Below are positions 46,650-57,357 of a stretch of 64,000 nt of DNA, in pieces; position 1 is the stretch's first letter; each line of letters begins with the position of its first letter. The translations under genes and the position numbers were made by a program. This DNA is from Nigrospora sphaerica (lineage: Eukaryota; Ascomycota; Sordariomycetes; Amphisphaeriales; Apiosporaceae): assembly GCA_018287875.1 (NCBI GenBank), contig JAGVVL010000025.1:992001-1056000 (forward strand), in the 5' to 3' direction. The notes under the pieces were generated by a model. It was not told the origin of the DNA. It ran no database searches and was given only the letters and a program-made list of their open reading frames with translations.

Positions 46650-47863
46650 TCAGGAGCCTTGGCCGTGGGGACGGGGGTCGCCGGCGGTGGTGGTTGTCGC
46701 CGTCGTGGTTGTGGTGGTGGAGGTGGCCAGGAGCTCGGCCTCGACTTCGCGGGTCTCGCGGGCGAGGTCGTCGACGCGGGCGTCCTCGAGCATGGCGCCG
46801 GCGTCGTCGAGGTCGCGGACGAGGCGGTCGAGGCCGGCGGCGAGGGCAGCGAGGTCGGCGCGCTGGCGGCGCACGTCGGCCCAGAGGCGCGCGTTGTGCG
46901 CCTGCGTCGTCTGCAGGCGCGCGTTGAGCTGCGACTGCGACGCCACCAGGTGCGGGTGCAGGTGCGCCGCCAGCACCGCGTCGGCCGGGAGGAGGTGCGG
47001 CCTGTATTGTTTCGTCGCGACGTGTAAGAGAGAGGGGGGTCACAGAAGGGGCGGAGAGGGGGGTAGAGAGAGACTAAGAAAAACAAAAAGGGGGGGAAGG
47101 GGGATAAAACGTACGGTACGGGTAAATCTGCCTCGTCGACGGGTCCCGCCTCGTCGCGCCGCCGCTCCGCTTCGCTCACGAGGTCTTCAAGCTCGTTAAG
47201 CTTGGCCACGACGTTGCGGCTCTCGAGGATCGAGGCGAATTCTTTCTGTTGCATAGCCGCCCGGCCCCTACGGTGTCAATGGGCGGTACAAGATTCGCGA
47301 CGGGTGAGTGTCGTCAAGCCAAGAAAACGCACCTTGCACAGCATGCCCAAGCGGTCCACCATCTGCCGCTGGGCCGCCTTGAGCGTCGCGGGCGCCCGCG
47401 CCGCCACCGTCGGGAAGCACGTGGCGAAGTTGTCGTAGCCGACCTTGCCCAGCGTGTGCCGCAGGCTGTCGTCCAGCACCTTTTGCAGCCGCGCCGCACG
47501 CGGCCCCGGCGCCACCGCCGTCGGCCGCGTCGGCAGCGGCGGCGACGCCGGCGTCTCCGTCGTCGGCGTCGTCGTCGGCGTCGCCCGGGTTGCTTCGCCT
47601 CCTCCTCCTTGTGGTTGGGGGGGTCGTGGCTCCCCGGCGGCCGGTGCCGGTGCGGCGGCGGCGGCTTCGGCGGAGGCGGAGGGAGCAGGAGGAGTCGGCG
47701 GCGGGTCCAAGTCCATATTCTCGTTTTGCTGCTGCGGCGCTTGTGACGACGATGTTGTTTTCGCTGTCGCTTCCGTCTGCTGCTGCTGCTGCTGTGGCCG
47801 ATCGGTGTCCCCAGCTTGCGCCGGCACGGTGGCGGCGATCTGTGCTGGTTGCGCCTCGTCCAT
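46650..47863 (-). CDS. NNF1: Kinetochore MIND-complex subunit Nnf1
   Basis: Three exons (47863-47333, 47245-47115, 47001-46650) give 337 residues. Introns are 47246-47332 (GTGCGT...CAG) and 47002-47114 (GTACGT...CAG). The Nnf1 family domain starts near residue 132 (RAARLQKVLDDSLRHTLGKV), with YDNFATCFP and the helix RQMVDRLG. It continues across the first junction as KEFASILESRNVVAKLNELEDLVSEA, then a long coiled coil to about 315. Nnf1 forms the Mis12/MIND complex with Mtw1, Dsn1 and Nsl1, linking CENP-C to the Ndc80 complex. About 130 residues of Gln/Pro/Ala/Thr low complexity precede the domain, and a Thr-rich tail ends the protein. Both are poorly constrained additions compared with the usual length of about 200. 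Confidence 0.88.
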
Positions 47864-48530
47864 CTCCGTGATGCGTGATGCGACTGTTGTTTCGGAACGA
47901 GAAGGTGGGGGAGGAATGGGTTTCCTGGTACCTCTTTGAGCGCGCTATTTTTAACCAACTAGGTCATCAGCCTGCCTTGCCTATTTTCGGTACTACCGCC
48001 CAAGTAAATAGGCGCGGACCTCACTCCAGTTGGCGATAGGTACCTACTTCGTTAGTACTATATGCAGTACGTATTCAGATAAATAGAGGGGTGGTATGGA
48101 GCGACGCGTCGGACGCGACTTGGGCGCTTATCGATAAAGCACTGTCATTGCTCACTTATACGCAACACCATCCCTGTTTGGTTGTCCCATTTGAGTAGTT
48201 CTGCATCGAAATGAAGTCTGCATGCAGTGCAACTGCACCTACCCGCATTGATTCATCGCTGCGGTGTCGTGGATTTCCTCCTCCGTGCTAACACTTACGT
48301 CTCGGTCATGACTACAAGTCCCAGAGTCGTTTTTGTCCATTACACAAGACATTTGGGTCGTTGATTCGTATCTACATAACCCCTTCCCGCACCTCCCAGC
48401 CTCGCCAACCAAGGCACGTCAAGATGCACTTTGTCTGCTCCCAAGAACAAGCTTTACATTAATCCAACTCCATAAACGCCGCAGCCATGATATTGCCATC
48501 GTCATCTCTGAGCCCGCGTGCTTCGCCGGC
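47864..48530. other. Intergenic, 0.7 kb
   Basis: Promoter of NNF1 and 3' flank of the b561 gene, both on the minus strand. Less GC-rich than its surroundings; no gene is seen. Confidence 0.5.
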
Positions 48531-51120
48531 TCAGTCGTACATGTCAGTGCCCGACAGGGACGGGCGCGGGTTCTGTCGCCTTTCTGCCCGTCTTGCCTTG
48601 CGACGGTCTGCTGCCGATGCCGTGGTGGTCGACCCCCCCGTGCCGATTCTGTCATTGGGCCCGCTAGGAGAGGGGCTCATGGCGCTCCACGTACCGTGAC
48701 TGCCGACACTAGAGACAGTCGGAATGTTCTGCATGTGCGTGCCACCCGGGCCGAGGAACGGAGCAGGCCCTGGAGGCGGCGGCGGCGGCGGTGCCGGTCC
48801 CGACGTGGTCGGCGGGTAGTACGCCGCATTGTTGCCTCCCATCCGGCCTGAAGCGTCGTTTCTGGCCGTCAATTCGCTCGACGATCGATGCGCATCCGAG
48901 TCCCGGCGGTAACGCCGGCGGCCGCTGCTCTCGCCTCCCGACATGCTGCTCGCCGAGTCGGACCTCCGCCTGCGTCTCTCGCGCGCCGCCTCTTCTTCTG
49001 TCAGGCGGCGCAGCGTGATGTTGCGATCCCGGTCGTCATGGTAGCGGAGCTTGACACTGACAGGCTGCCCGGGTCCGCGCGAGGAGCTGCGGGCCCGCTC
49101 CCGTTCTTGCTCGGCCGCTAGAAGACCGGCCGAGGCGGCTGCCTCTTCCGCCGCTGCTTGGCTTCCATCTCTGGTCTGGCGACTCCTGCGGCGGGACGAA
49201 CGACGTCCCTGCGGTCTTCCACCATAAGCCTCGCTACCTGTCTCGCTTTGGTGCAAGACGCCATGGCCGTGCTTGTCGGAGGGGACGTCTGGCATGTCCA
49301 CTGAGCTTGGCGGCGGCGGCGGTCGCGAGTGCGGCATGGGTGGGAAACCACGCTTGTACCCAGCTGGCTGAGACTCGACAGCCGACGACAGCTCCGAATC
49401 GCCCGTCATCGTCGTCTGGGTCCCGGCCGTTGGCGGATAGCGGCGCGATCCCCTTCTTCCTGGAGATCCGTACCCGTCTGCCGTAAACTTGGATCCATGG
49501 CGGCCGTCTCTGCGTTCTTCCTCGTACTTCCCGCGCTCTTCATCCGCCGTTTTGTCCTTTCCACCGCCGCCCAGCTTCTTTGCGAACCAGCCCAGCCCGA
49601 GAGCCCCGAGAACGCCCGTCCCGACGCCTGCGGCGCTCTCCTTCTCCTGTTCCTCTTTTGCTTTCCGCGACGGACTCACATAAGAGGAGTAGTCCGAGTC
49701 TAAATTGCTCTCCAGTCGGGAGTCGGCAGTACGAGCATGAGTTTGTCTAGGCGTGATTGGCTGGCGGGGGCGCTCATCAGCAGCACTCATAGCTCCGGCC
49801 AGGGAAACTGAGTTGCCAGGTCCGGGGAGGATGGGTCCGTGCCGGGACCTTGTGAAGTCCGTCATCTCATCGCTGAATTCGCTCTCGGTGTACTCGGACC
49901 GAATTGGGCGCCTCGTCTTGGGCTTGGGCGTGTCCGTTGCTACCGACTGATACTCGTCCTCATGAGCTTTGTCTTTGCGGCCCATGAGTTTTCCAGCGAG
50001 GGCACCGGCACCGACGGCGCCGGCAAACTTGCTCATGAAGCCACCGCTCTTGGGCCGCGCCTCGTCCCTCGCCACGTACTTCTCGTCTAGGTAGCTGGAA
50101 TTGGGTCTTGACGGGAGTACCTCGGGGCCCCGGCTCCTGGAATGCGACCTGCTCCGGCTTCTGGCGCGCTCCTTGCGGTCCTTTCGTCCGCGGAACAGGG
50201 CCAGAACCGCGGCGCCAGCTGCCAGAGGCCCAAGCCAGCCATGGCCGTGCTCCTTCTCCTCGGTGCGTCCCGAGCTTGTCCAGCCACTCCGCTCGCTTCT
50301 CCCGACTTCGGACCTGCCATTGTAGATGGTGCTCCTTCCGACTTCAGACCTTCCTCCGTAGACGGTGCTTCTGTCGTCGCGGTTCCAGTCGAGTTCATGT
50401 CGGTAGCTCAGAACAAAGTAGAGCAGAAAAAGAAAGGCCACCCACACGGCGTACAGGATGAAGGTGTACTTGGGCGAGCCGTAGAGGGTCAAGCCGAGCG
50501 GTATCTGGATGACACCAAGAAGGGTAATGATGCGGCCCAACCAACGGTGAAACATAAGGCGCAGGGACTTGAACCTGATGTGGCGCACCAGGACGCCGCC
50601 AATTGCCTGCACCAGAAGCATGACGTAGAGGGCGACGCCAATGCCATGGTGCGGGTTCGTCAGGCTGCGGTTGGGGCCGACGGCGAAGAAGCCCAGGACG
50701 AAGACGACGGTGAGCATGATGATGCTCAGGACCTGAAAGTATACGTGGTAGCGCACATTCCGGCCCACGGGTCCCCGGTAGAAGCGAGCAGTCATGACAG
50801 CGAAGGGGACCAGGAACAGGAAGACGATAACAGCCAGGACACCATGGGCCACTATCATGGAATGGTACTGTGTCAGGGTCGCGAAGCGATTGCCCATGCC
50901 TGTCATCAGACGCGTTGTTAGCGGACGGGGGCCGGAGGAGGGCGCGCGGGCAATGGCAGGGCGACGTACCATTGTACTGCATCATGTCAAAAGGCAGCCC
51001 CATCAGGTTCGGCAGCAGGAAATTGTTCTTGGTGAAGTCCCATGTTCCGTCGCCGACAGTGAGCCGGTCGGAGGAGTAGGACACCGAACCGGGCGCCGAC
51101 AGCGCGTCGGTCGGCGCCAT
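48531..51120 (-). CDS. Cytochrome b561-type membrane protein with long disordered tail
   Basis: Two exons (51120-50970, 50899-48531) give 839 residues; the intron 50900-50969 has a GTACGT donor and a CTAAC branch. After a short N terminus (TWDFTKNNFLLPNLMGLPFD) come five membrane segments (about 66-91, 103-125, 136-155, 170-190, 195-215). His69, His102, His135 and His168 fall on successive segments at exact 33-residue spacing, the pattern expected for the two b-haem ligand pairs of cytochrome b561 proteins. These carry electrons across membranes, often for ferric or ascorbate reduction. No DOMON domain is present. The remaining 620 residues are Arg/Ser/Asp/Gly-rich and disordered, interrupted by three Gly/Ala-rich hydrophobic patches followed by basic residues, and include an RSRSRSHSRSR stretch. 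The function of the tail is unknown. Confidence 0.85.
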
Positions 51121-51967
51121 GGCGACGGTGGGTTGGGACGGGACGGACCGGCCAGGCGCTGGAGCGGCGGAGGTGTAGTGGTGAAGCGGGCGGGCGGGTG
51201 GCCCAGGGACAGGCTTAGAAGGGCCCTAGGAAATGCTCGCGGCGGGCGAGGGCGTTGGAGGCGCGCTCGCGAAGGTGTCTCGGGAATGCACCGCAGGGTA
51301 TCGCGAACCAGGTCGGTGGGAGAAGGGTATGGGCAGAAAAGAAAGGGCAGCGAAGGGCTGCAGTAGCAACAGCAATGGTGGTGCCCGTTTCGGTATAACT
51401 CGATGGCTGGGAGCGATACATACGACTTCGCAGGTGGTTGGGGAGTAAGCGATGTGGGGGGTGGGAAAACGGGTACAGGGCCCCGAGTGGGAGCCGAGCT
51501 GGAGACCTAGGCACGACGCAGTGACGGCATTCGCAGCCGCAAACACAAGGCAAAGGCAATTGTCCCAAGCAGACGATGCGCGAGGAGACGAAAAACGAGA
51601 AAGGATGAAGGCTTAAGGACCTGCCTGCACCGACCCCCTGGGTAGCATACCATCTCAGCCCAATGTTGAGAGGGCAACGCAGCAGCGCAGGGCGGATGGA
51701 CCTAGCTCCTGCCACTCACTCACTGCACAGCAGCGTGCATTGCAGACCGCCGGTATGGTACAGCACCCTCCCCGTCCCCGCCACAGTTTAGAAGGGAACG
51801 GGAACAGGGATCAGCACACTTCCCGATTTGCTCGCTGTGAGTTGGCGGGGTGACGATGGAGAGGGAGAAGGATTCCGGCGCCTCCCAGCCAACGGGCCAG
51901 CTCAACAACGGATACGGGCGATTAGGGTCGAGGGGGTGCCAGCGCAGAAAGCAGCTCAGTACTTTGG

Positions 51968-52019
51968 TACTACGTGGTATACCTGCGATACCCTCTCTGA
52001 GTATGTACACCACGTAGTG
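51968..52019. repeat. Inverted repeat with 15-bp arms
   Basis: Arm TACTACGTGGTATAC (51968-51982) is matched at 13 of 15 positions by the reverse complement of GTACACCACGTAGTG (52005-52019), with a 22-nt spacer. Each arm holds ACGTGG/CCACGT. Confidence 0.75.
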
Positions 52020-52422
52020 ATGTACTTGCCTGGGTACCTTATCTAATCTAAGGAAGTTCGCAGCCGATGGCAGCCGGTGTGGGACGGATTGGCGCCTGGC
52101 GGTCGACGCGCCAACCGGTCGGGCTGACGATGGATGCCATGGGCCGTTGGAGACAGCTGGTCGCCGCATGTGGCATGTGCATGCGCTGCATCTTGTGCCC
52201 CTGGCTATGGCATCAGTCCGGCGACAACTGCGCAGGTCCAGCCGTACCCAAAAAGCAGCCCCTCCTCCACCAAGATCCATCGTCCATCAGGGCCGACTGA
52301 CGGCACACGTGGGTCTCTGCTAGACCGGAAGCTTGACTGCATGAGGCGGATGCAGGACGTGGCCGCCGGACTGCCCGCGTCTGCCCGCCCACCATCACCC
52401 TTCACCCTCCCCTCCTGTAGCC

Positions 52423-52442
52423 GCCGTTTTTTAAAAAACGGC
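52423..52442. promoter_or_regulatory. Perfect 20-bp palindrome upstream of FMP32
   Basis: GCCGTTTTTTAAAAAACGGC equals its own reverse complement. It ends 80 bp before the FMP32 ATG in otherwise C-rich DNA. A poly(dA:dT) nucleosome-excluding or protein-binding element is inferred. Confidence 0.45.
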
Positions 52443-52521
52443 TCGCTCCCAAGGATCGCATCACATCGTTACTCTCCCCACCACCCCCCTTCCCCCCCCT
52501 TCCGTCCCCTTCCCGCCCGCC

Positions 52522-53912
52522 ATGTCGCCCTCGACGGCGACCGCGCGTTTGACTTTCCTGTACCCGCACCTGTTCCGATCCTCGGCCAGGCTCGGCGACT
52601 CGACCACCGCCCACCAGGTCGCGAAGACGCGGCGCCCGACAGCATGCCGCCCCGGTAACCCCATGCGCCCCGGCGACCGCGCTCCCGGCCTGACAGCGTC
52701 CATCACCACCTCGGCCCGCGCGAAACAGGCCGCCCTCAAACGCCATGGCAAGGCCGTCGAGCCCCTGCCCGTCCCGCCGAGCATGACCAAGCGGAAATTG
52801 CCTCAGCCCGGCGAGGGCCCCAAGGGGTCCGCGACCTCCGAGACCAATTCGTCCCAGAACAGTTCCAGCATCTCCGAGGGGTTGCCTTCACAGGACGCCC
52901 CGCAGGCGCAGGCTGCCAAAGAAGAGAGCAGCAGTGCCGAGGCGGGCAACCCGAAAGGGGAGACAAAGAAGGCCGCCGACGCCCCGTCGCCAGAGGGGTC
53001 CAGCCCCAAGTCCTCGGGAGGCGCCACTCCGCTCCAGGCGGCGGCCGAGGAGAAGATGCAGAGCAGCGGCCCCATGGACGCCGTGCTGCACATGCCGCCG
53101 CCGAGCAAGGTCCACCACCCGCACATCTCGACGCCGCCCTACGTACACCACTTCGACAGCTACACGCTGGTTAAGCACCTCGAGACGGGCGGCTACACCA
53201 AGAACCAGGCTATCACGCTAATGAAGGCGGTGCGCGCCCTGTTGGCCCGCAACCTCGACATGGCCCAGAGCGGTCTCGTCAGCAAGACCGACATCGACAA
53301 CGAGACCTACCTCTTCCGCGCCGCCTGCTCCGAGCTCAGCACCGAGGTCCACAACAACCGCCGCAACGCCGACGAGCAGAACCGCCAGCAGCGAACCGTG
53401 CTGCAGCACGAGGTGGACATTGCCAGCCAGAAGCTGACGCAGGATCTCATGACGCTGCGCGACGACGTCCGCGGCCACTTCAACGACCGCAAGATGGCGG
53501 TCCGTGAGGAGCAGAGACGGATGGAGGGCGCTGTATGTTGATCGTCCAACCCACCCTTCTCCCCGGGTCATCTGTGCCCGGGGAACGGCCCCCTTGCCTG
53601 TGTGCTGACTTCCCATGCCCCCCGCCTCCCCAGATCCAACAAGTAAACTTTGCCATCAGCGTCATCCTGAACAGCGACGCCAAGTCGGAGATCGAGGGCC
53701 TGCGCTGGATCCTCATCCGGCGCTCCGTGCTGGGCATCCTCTTCATGGCCATTCTGACGCTGGGTACCATCCGCTACGCCACCTACGTGTCGCACGAGCA
53801 GCAGAAGAAGGCCGAGGAGAAGGCCCGCCAGGCCGAGACGGTGAGGAACAGTGGCGGTAGGCACGACCACGCCCCCGCCCCCGAGGCCGCCGAGATACTA
53901 GCCGCGAACTAG
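52522..53912 (+). CDS. FMP32: Mitochondrial DUF1640 protein (FMP32 / MCUR1-CCDC90 family)
   Basis: Two exons (52522-53532, 53634-53912) give 429 residues; the intron 53533-53633 has a GTATGT donor and a GCTGAC branch. An Arg/Ser/Ala-rich presequence targets mitochondria. A disordered Ser/Glu linker (about 95-190) precedes the DUF1640 domain, which begins HHFDSYTLVKHLETGGYTKNQA and AITLMKAVRALLARNLDMA. The domain continues as a long coiled coil (about 250-360) and ends in one membrane segment (RRSVLGILFMAILTLGTIRYATYV) with a short charged tail. Family members are inner-membrane proteins linked to cytochrome oxidase assembly (yeast Fmp32) or to the calcium uniporter (MCUR1); which role applies is unresolved. 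Confidence 0.92.
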
Positions 53913-54713
53913 GCTCCCCGCCCATTTTCCCTTTGTTCGTTGTACAACACTCCGATATAGAACAGATACCCCGAATAGACGAAGGACAGTCATAGATATT
54001 ATGGGATCCCTGACCATCACGCAGCGAGAGTGGTTCTGGTCGGAAAGAATAAGAAATACATTCCAACTCGTAGCCCCTGCAAACAGCTTAGGCCCAGGCG
54101 AGCTTTGATAAACCATGAGTACAGACAGGCTTTGGGGGTGTTTGTACGGCAGGGTGTGGAGTTTGCGTGAAAAGTATGTCACAGCGCAAAATAAAAAGAG
54201 CAATACTAACGGACGGGGCCAAGTCAAAATCCTCCCCCTTCTCGCACAGGCCTCGGCCTTCCTATACCTCGCCTCGAGATTCTCCTCGCGATGCCTTTGA
54301 TTCTCTTAGGCGAGCGCGAGCGACTCACTCGACTTGAGTATCAATTTAGAAGTCGTGTTGGTCCATTGACAGCCCCCAGTTGAGAAGGTACTGGACCGCA
54401 GTAGTCACGTCGACTTGTAACAGACTCTCAGCAGGTTTGGGGGGACAATGGCGCTGCCAAACAAGGGAGCGTAAGCGGTATGGGTCCAACGGATAAGAAC
54501 CATGCGATGATATAAGAAGTATTTCCGTCTGTTTCGTGATTTGCCCGATCCGAAGGGGCCAGCCAAAACCCTCGAGGAGGGCCGACGGCTCCAGAAATAA
54601 CCAAGCCGGAACGCCAGCGCCATGCATTAACACGATGAATTGCAGGGAAATGGGAGGAGGGAGGGGATGCCTTCTGCTCCCCTGCGGCCTCTCGAGCTTT
54701 GCACCCCGTTTCC
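53913..54713. other. Convergent intergenic region
   Basis: 3' flanks of FMP32 (plus) and CWC21 (minus) face each other. No gene is seen. Confidence 0.5.
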
Positions 54714-55088
54714 CTAATCCCGATCCCGGCCGCCGCGGCCGCTGCCGCCGTCGTCCTTGTCGGGGGCGGGGCCGTCGTCGCGTTCGAGGGCCTTGCGCAG
54801 GCGCTCCTCCTGGCGCTTCCAGTGGCTGCCCTCCTCGTAGTCCTTGCTGATCTTGAGGGCGTTGCGCAGGCGCTCGCTCTCCTTGATCTTGGCGTCGGCC
54901 AGCTCGTGCACCTGGTGCATCTTGAGCCCCCGGCGGGCGGCGCCGTCGCCGTCGCGGCCGCCGCCCCGAGCCAGCTTGGCCAGCAGCTCCTTGCGCAGGG
55001 CGTCGCACTGCGTGTCGATTTCGTCTTCGTCGACGCTGGTTGGGTTTTCCCAATCGTTAGATTACTTTCTTTCTTTTTGTGTTCTCCA

Positions 55089-55178
<90 letters not shown>

Positions 55179-55478
55179 TATCTCCGGGAGAAGGGGAAAA
55201 GTAGACGAGAATGGTGGGGGGGAGGGTCGGGTGTTTTCTTACCCTTCGTCTTCCAGGCGGTCTCGCAGCTCAAAGACCTTAACCTCGACCTCGCGCTTGC
55301 GCTCGTGCTCCAGGATTCCCTGGTCCGGCTGGCGCTGCCGGTGGTGCTTCTCGATCTCGCGCGCCGAGTAGGGCGCGCCCCGGTCGCGGTCCCGCGGCTT
55401 CAGGTGCGCCAGGTTCCGCTGCACGTAACCTGACGTGCCACTGCCGCGCGGCGTCGAGAGGCCGACGTTGTCGGACAT
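54714..55478 (-). CDS. CWC21: Pre-mRNA splicing factor Cwc21 (SRRM2-related)
   Basis: Two exons (55478-55243, 55035-54714) give 185 residues. The first 22 residues ([22 protein letters not shown]) are the strongly conserved N terminus of Cwc21/SRRM2. In the spliceosome this segment lies along Prp8 and Snu114 near the catalytic centre. The cwf21 domain follows at about 57-105 ([22 protein letters not shown], then [21 protein letters not shown]), split by the intron, and is known to bind Prp8. The C terminus is a charged helix ([23 protein letters not shown] is its start) ending in RDRD. The single intron (55036-55242, GTAAGA...CAG) is 207 nt and mostly microsatellite. The gene is divergent from CDC123, 494 bp away. 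Confidence 0.93.
55092..55174. repeat. (TC)n-(GT)9-(CT)16 compound microsatellite inside the CWC21 intron
   Basis: Plus-strand order is TC repeats (55092-55124), GT repeats (55125-55142) and CT repeats (55143-55174). In the CWC21 pre-mRNA this reads as GA-rich, AC, GA-rich. Confidence 0.9.
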
Positions 55479-55972
55479 TGTTTGCGTGGGGACGAGTCGG
55501 TGTCGGACACGCGCTCGCGCGTGCGGTGTCTAGCGAATATAATGGGCGGCCGGTGTTTCCCCCAAGGGCGTTCGTGCGCAGCGCGGAAAGAGGTGACGCG
55601 AGGACAGAGTGGATGGGATGGGAAGGAGTGGGAGGATTGCGAGGCGGGCGGTCTAATGAAGTTCAACAGCACACAACCTTGGGGTTCCAGTTTCTCGTAG
55701 CAATGGGATATGCAGGTGCAGGCATTAATGGGTGTTAGTACATTAGTAGGTGGGGTTCGATGCGTCAGAGTCTAGCCGCTGAACTTTGGCCCCGCGATGA
55801 CTCTTTTCAGGGTCGCAGGTCCTATATCAGAGAAGTACTTATATGCGACTGGGGAGGACGATTGTTTCTTACCAATCTTACACCAGCCGTGGTACTCTGG
55901 CGAAGGTGCATTTTCGATAAAATATATTGGAATATACGGCCGGTCATATATTAATTACAGAATAGCGAAACT
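55479..55972. other. Divergent promoter region of CWC21 and CDC123
   Basis: 494 bp between two divergent start codons. The left part is GC-rich; the 200 bp next to CDC123 are AT-rich, with TATATT/ATATAT elements at 55920-55952 close to the CDC123 start. No gene is seen. Confidence 0.5.
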
Positions 55973-57357
55973 ATGCCCGACGCAACCGCTACAACTACCG
56001 CCGCTGCGGCGTCTGGCGCATCGGCAGACACCCGCGCTGCCGCCCTCCAACAATTTCCTCCCATCACTCGCGACCACATCCTGAACTGCTCATACGATTC
56101 CTGGTTCCCCAAGTGCGCATCCGCTCGCCCTCCACTTCCCCCCAGCGGCTGCGCGCGGCTGACCCTTCGCCCAGGTACCGGACGTCGTGTATCAAATCTC
56201 GGATCGTGCCGCTCACGCCCGAGTTCATCGAGTACATCAAGGAGGACGGCATAGTCCTGGCCGACGACGACGACGAAGACGACGACGACGTCGAGTGGGA
56301 GTGCGGGCCAACGGCGGCAGGTCCCTCGCGGCTGCGCCAGGACGATGACTCGGACGATTCGGACAGCGAGGACGAGGCACCGGAGCGGCCGCCGCCCAAC
56401 AAGCGCTTCCCGGCGCTGCACAAGGCCATCGCCGACAAGATCGCCGAGTGCGGCGGCGCCGTCGCGCCCAAACTGAACTGGACGTCCCCCAAGGACGCCG
56501 TCTGGATATCGCCGCACCAGAACACCATCCGGTGCGAGACGCCCAACGACGTGTACCTGCTGCTCAAGAGCTCCAATTTCATCACGTACGACCTCGAACA
56601 CGCCTTCGACGACTGCACGCCCGTCGCCGGCGCGGCGGGGGCGCGGGCCGCCAACTTCAAGCCGGTCCTGGTGCTGCGCTCCTACTTCAACCCGCACACG
56701 GCGCTCGAGTTCCGCTGCTTCGTCAAGCACCGCAACCTCGTAGCCGTGTCGCCGCGAGACCTCCACTTCTACGGCTTCCTGCTGGACCTGCGTCCCGCCA
56801 TCCTGGCGCGCATCCAGGACTTCTTCCGCAGCACCCTGCGCTACACCTTCCCCGACGGCAGCTTCGTCTTCGACGTCTACATTCCCGAGGGCGCCGCCGG
56901 CGACGAGCAGCCGCTAGGCCGCGTGCGCCTCATCGACATCAACCCCTGGGCCCCGCACACCGACAGCCTGCTGTTCGGCTGGAACGAGCTCAACGAGTGG
57001 CCGGTGCCCGGCCCCGTCCTGGGCACCATCTCGGCCAAGGCTCCGGTCAAGCCCCGGAAACAGAGTGGTGCCGGCGACGGCGATAGCGACGACGACGACG
57101 ACGACGAAGATACTACGACGGACGAGGAGGAGAACGAGGAAGAGGACGAGATCGTCCCGGAGCTGCGCCTCATCGAAAAGGACGACCAATCAGCCTACAA
57201 CTTCAGCTCGCCCGCCTACTCGGCCCACAAACTGCCCAAGGACGTCGTGGACGCGAGCTTGGCCGGCCAGGGCGGCATGCGCGAGTTCGCCCTCAAGTGG
57301 AAGGAGATGGTCGAATACCGGGACCACCTCGCGGCGCAGGAGAGAGGCGGCAACTGA
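55973..57357 (+). CDS. CDC123: Cell division cycle protein 123 (eIF2 assembly factor, D123 family)
   Basis: Two exons (55973-56112, 56175-57357) give 440 residues; the intron 56113-56174 has a GTGCGC donor and a GCTGAC branch. Cdc123 is an ATP-grasp-fold chaperone that joins eIF2-gamma to eIF2-alpha, thereby controlling translation initiation and cell-cycle entry. The family hallmarks are in order: ILNCSYDSWFPKYR (about 36-49), IVPLTPEFIEYIKEDGI, an acidic stretch (about 75-125), KLNWTSPKDAVWI, LEFRCFVKHRNLVAVSPRD, then the metal/ATP-binding region TFPDGSFVFDVYIPE and LIDINPWAPHTDSLLFGWNEL. A second acidic block (about 360-385) precedes the C-terminal helix. Both acidic blocks are insertions common in fungal members. 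Confidence 0.94.

Larger units (their letters stand above)
51121..52521. other. Shared divergent promoter region of the b561 gene and FMP32
   Basis: These 1.4 kb separate two divergent start codons. They hold an inverted repeat with ACGTGG cores (51968-52019) and a perfect 20-bp palindrome (52423-52442). Frames here are not protein-like. Confidence 0.55.

Noticed and set aside
51215..51715. Minus-strand frame of 166 residues
   Set aside because: Lies in the leader/promoter of the b561 gene, with no recognisable protein features.
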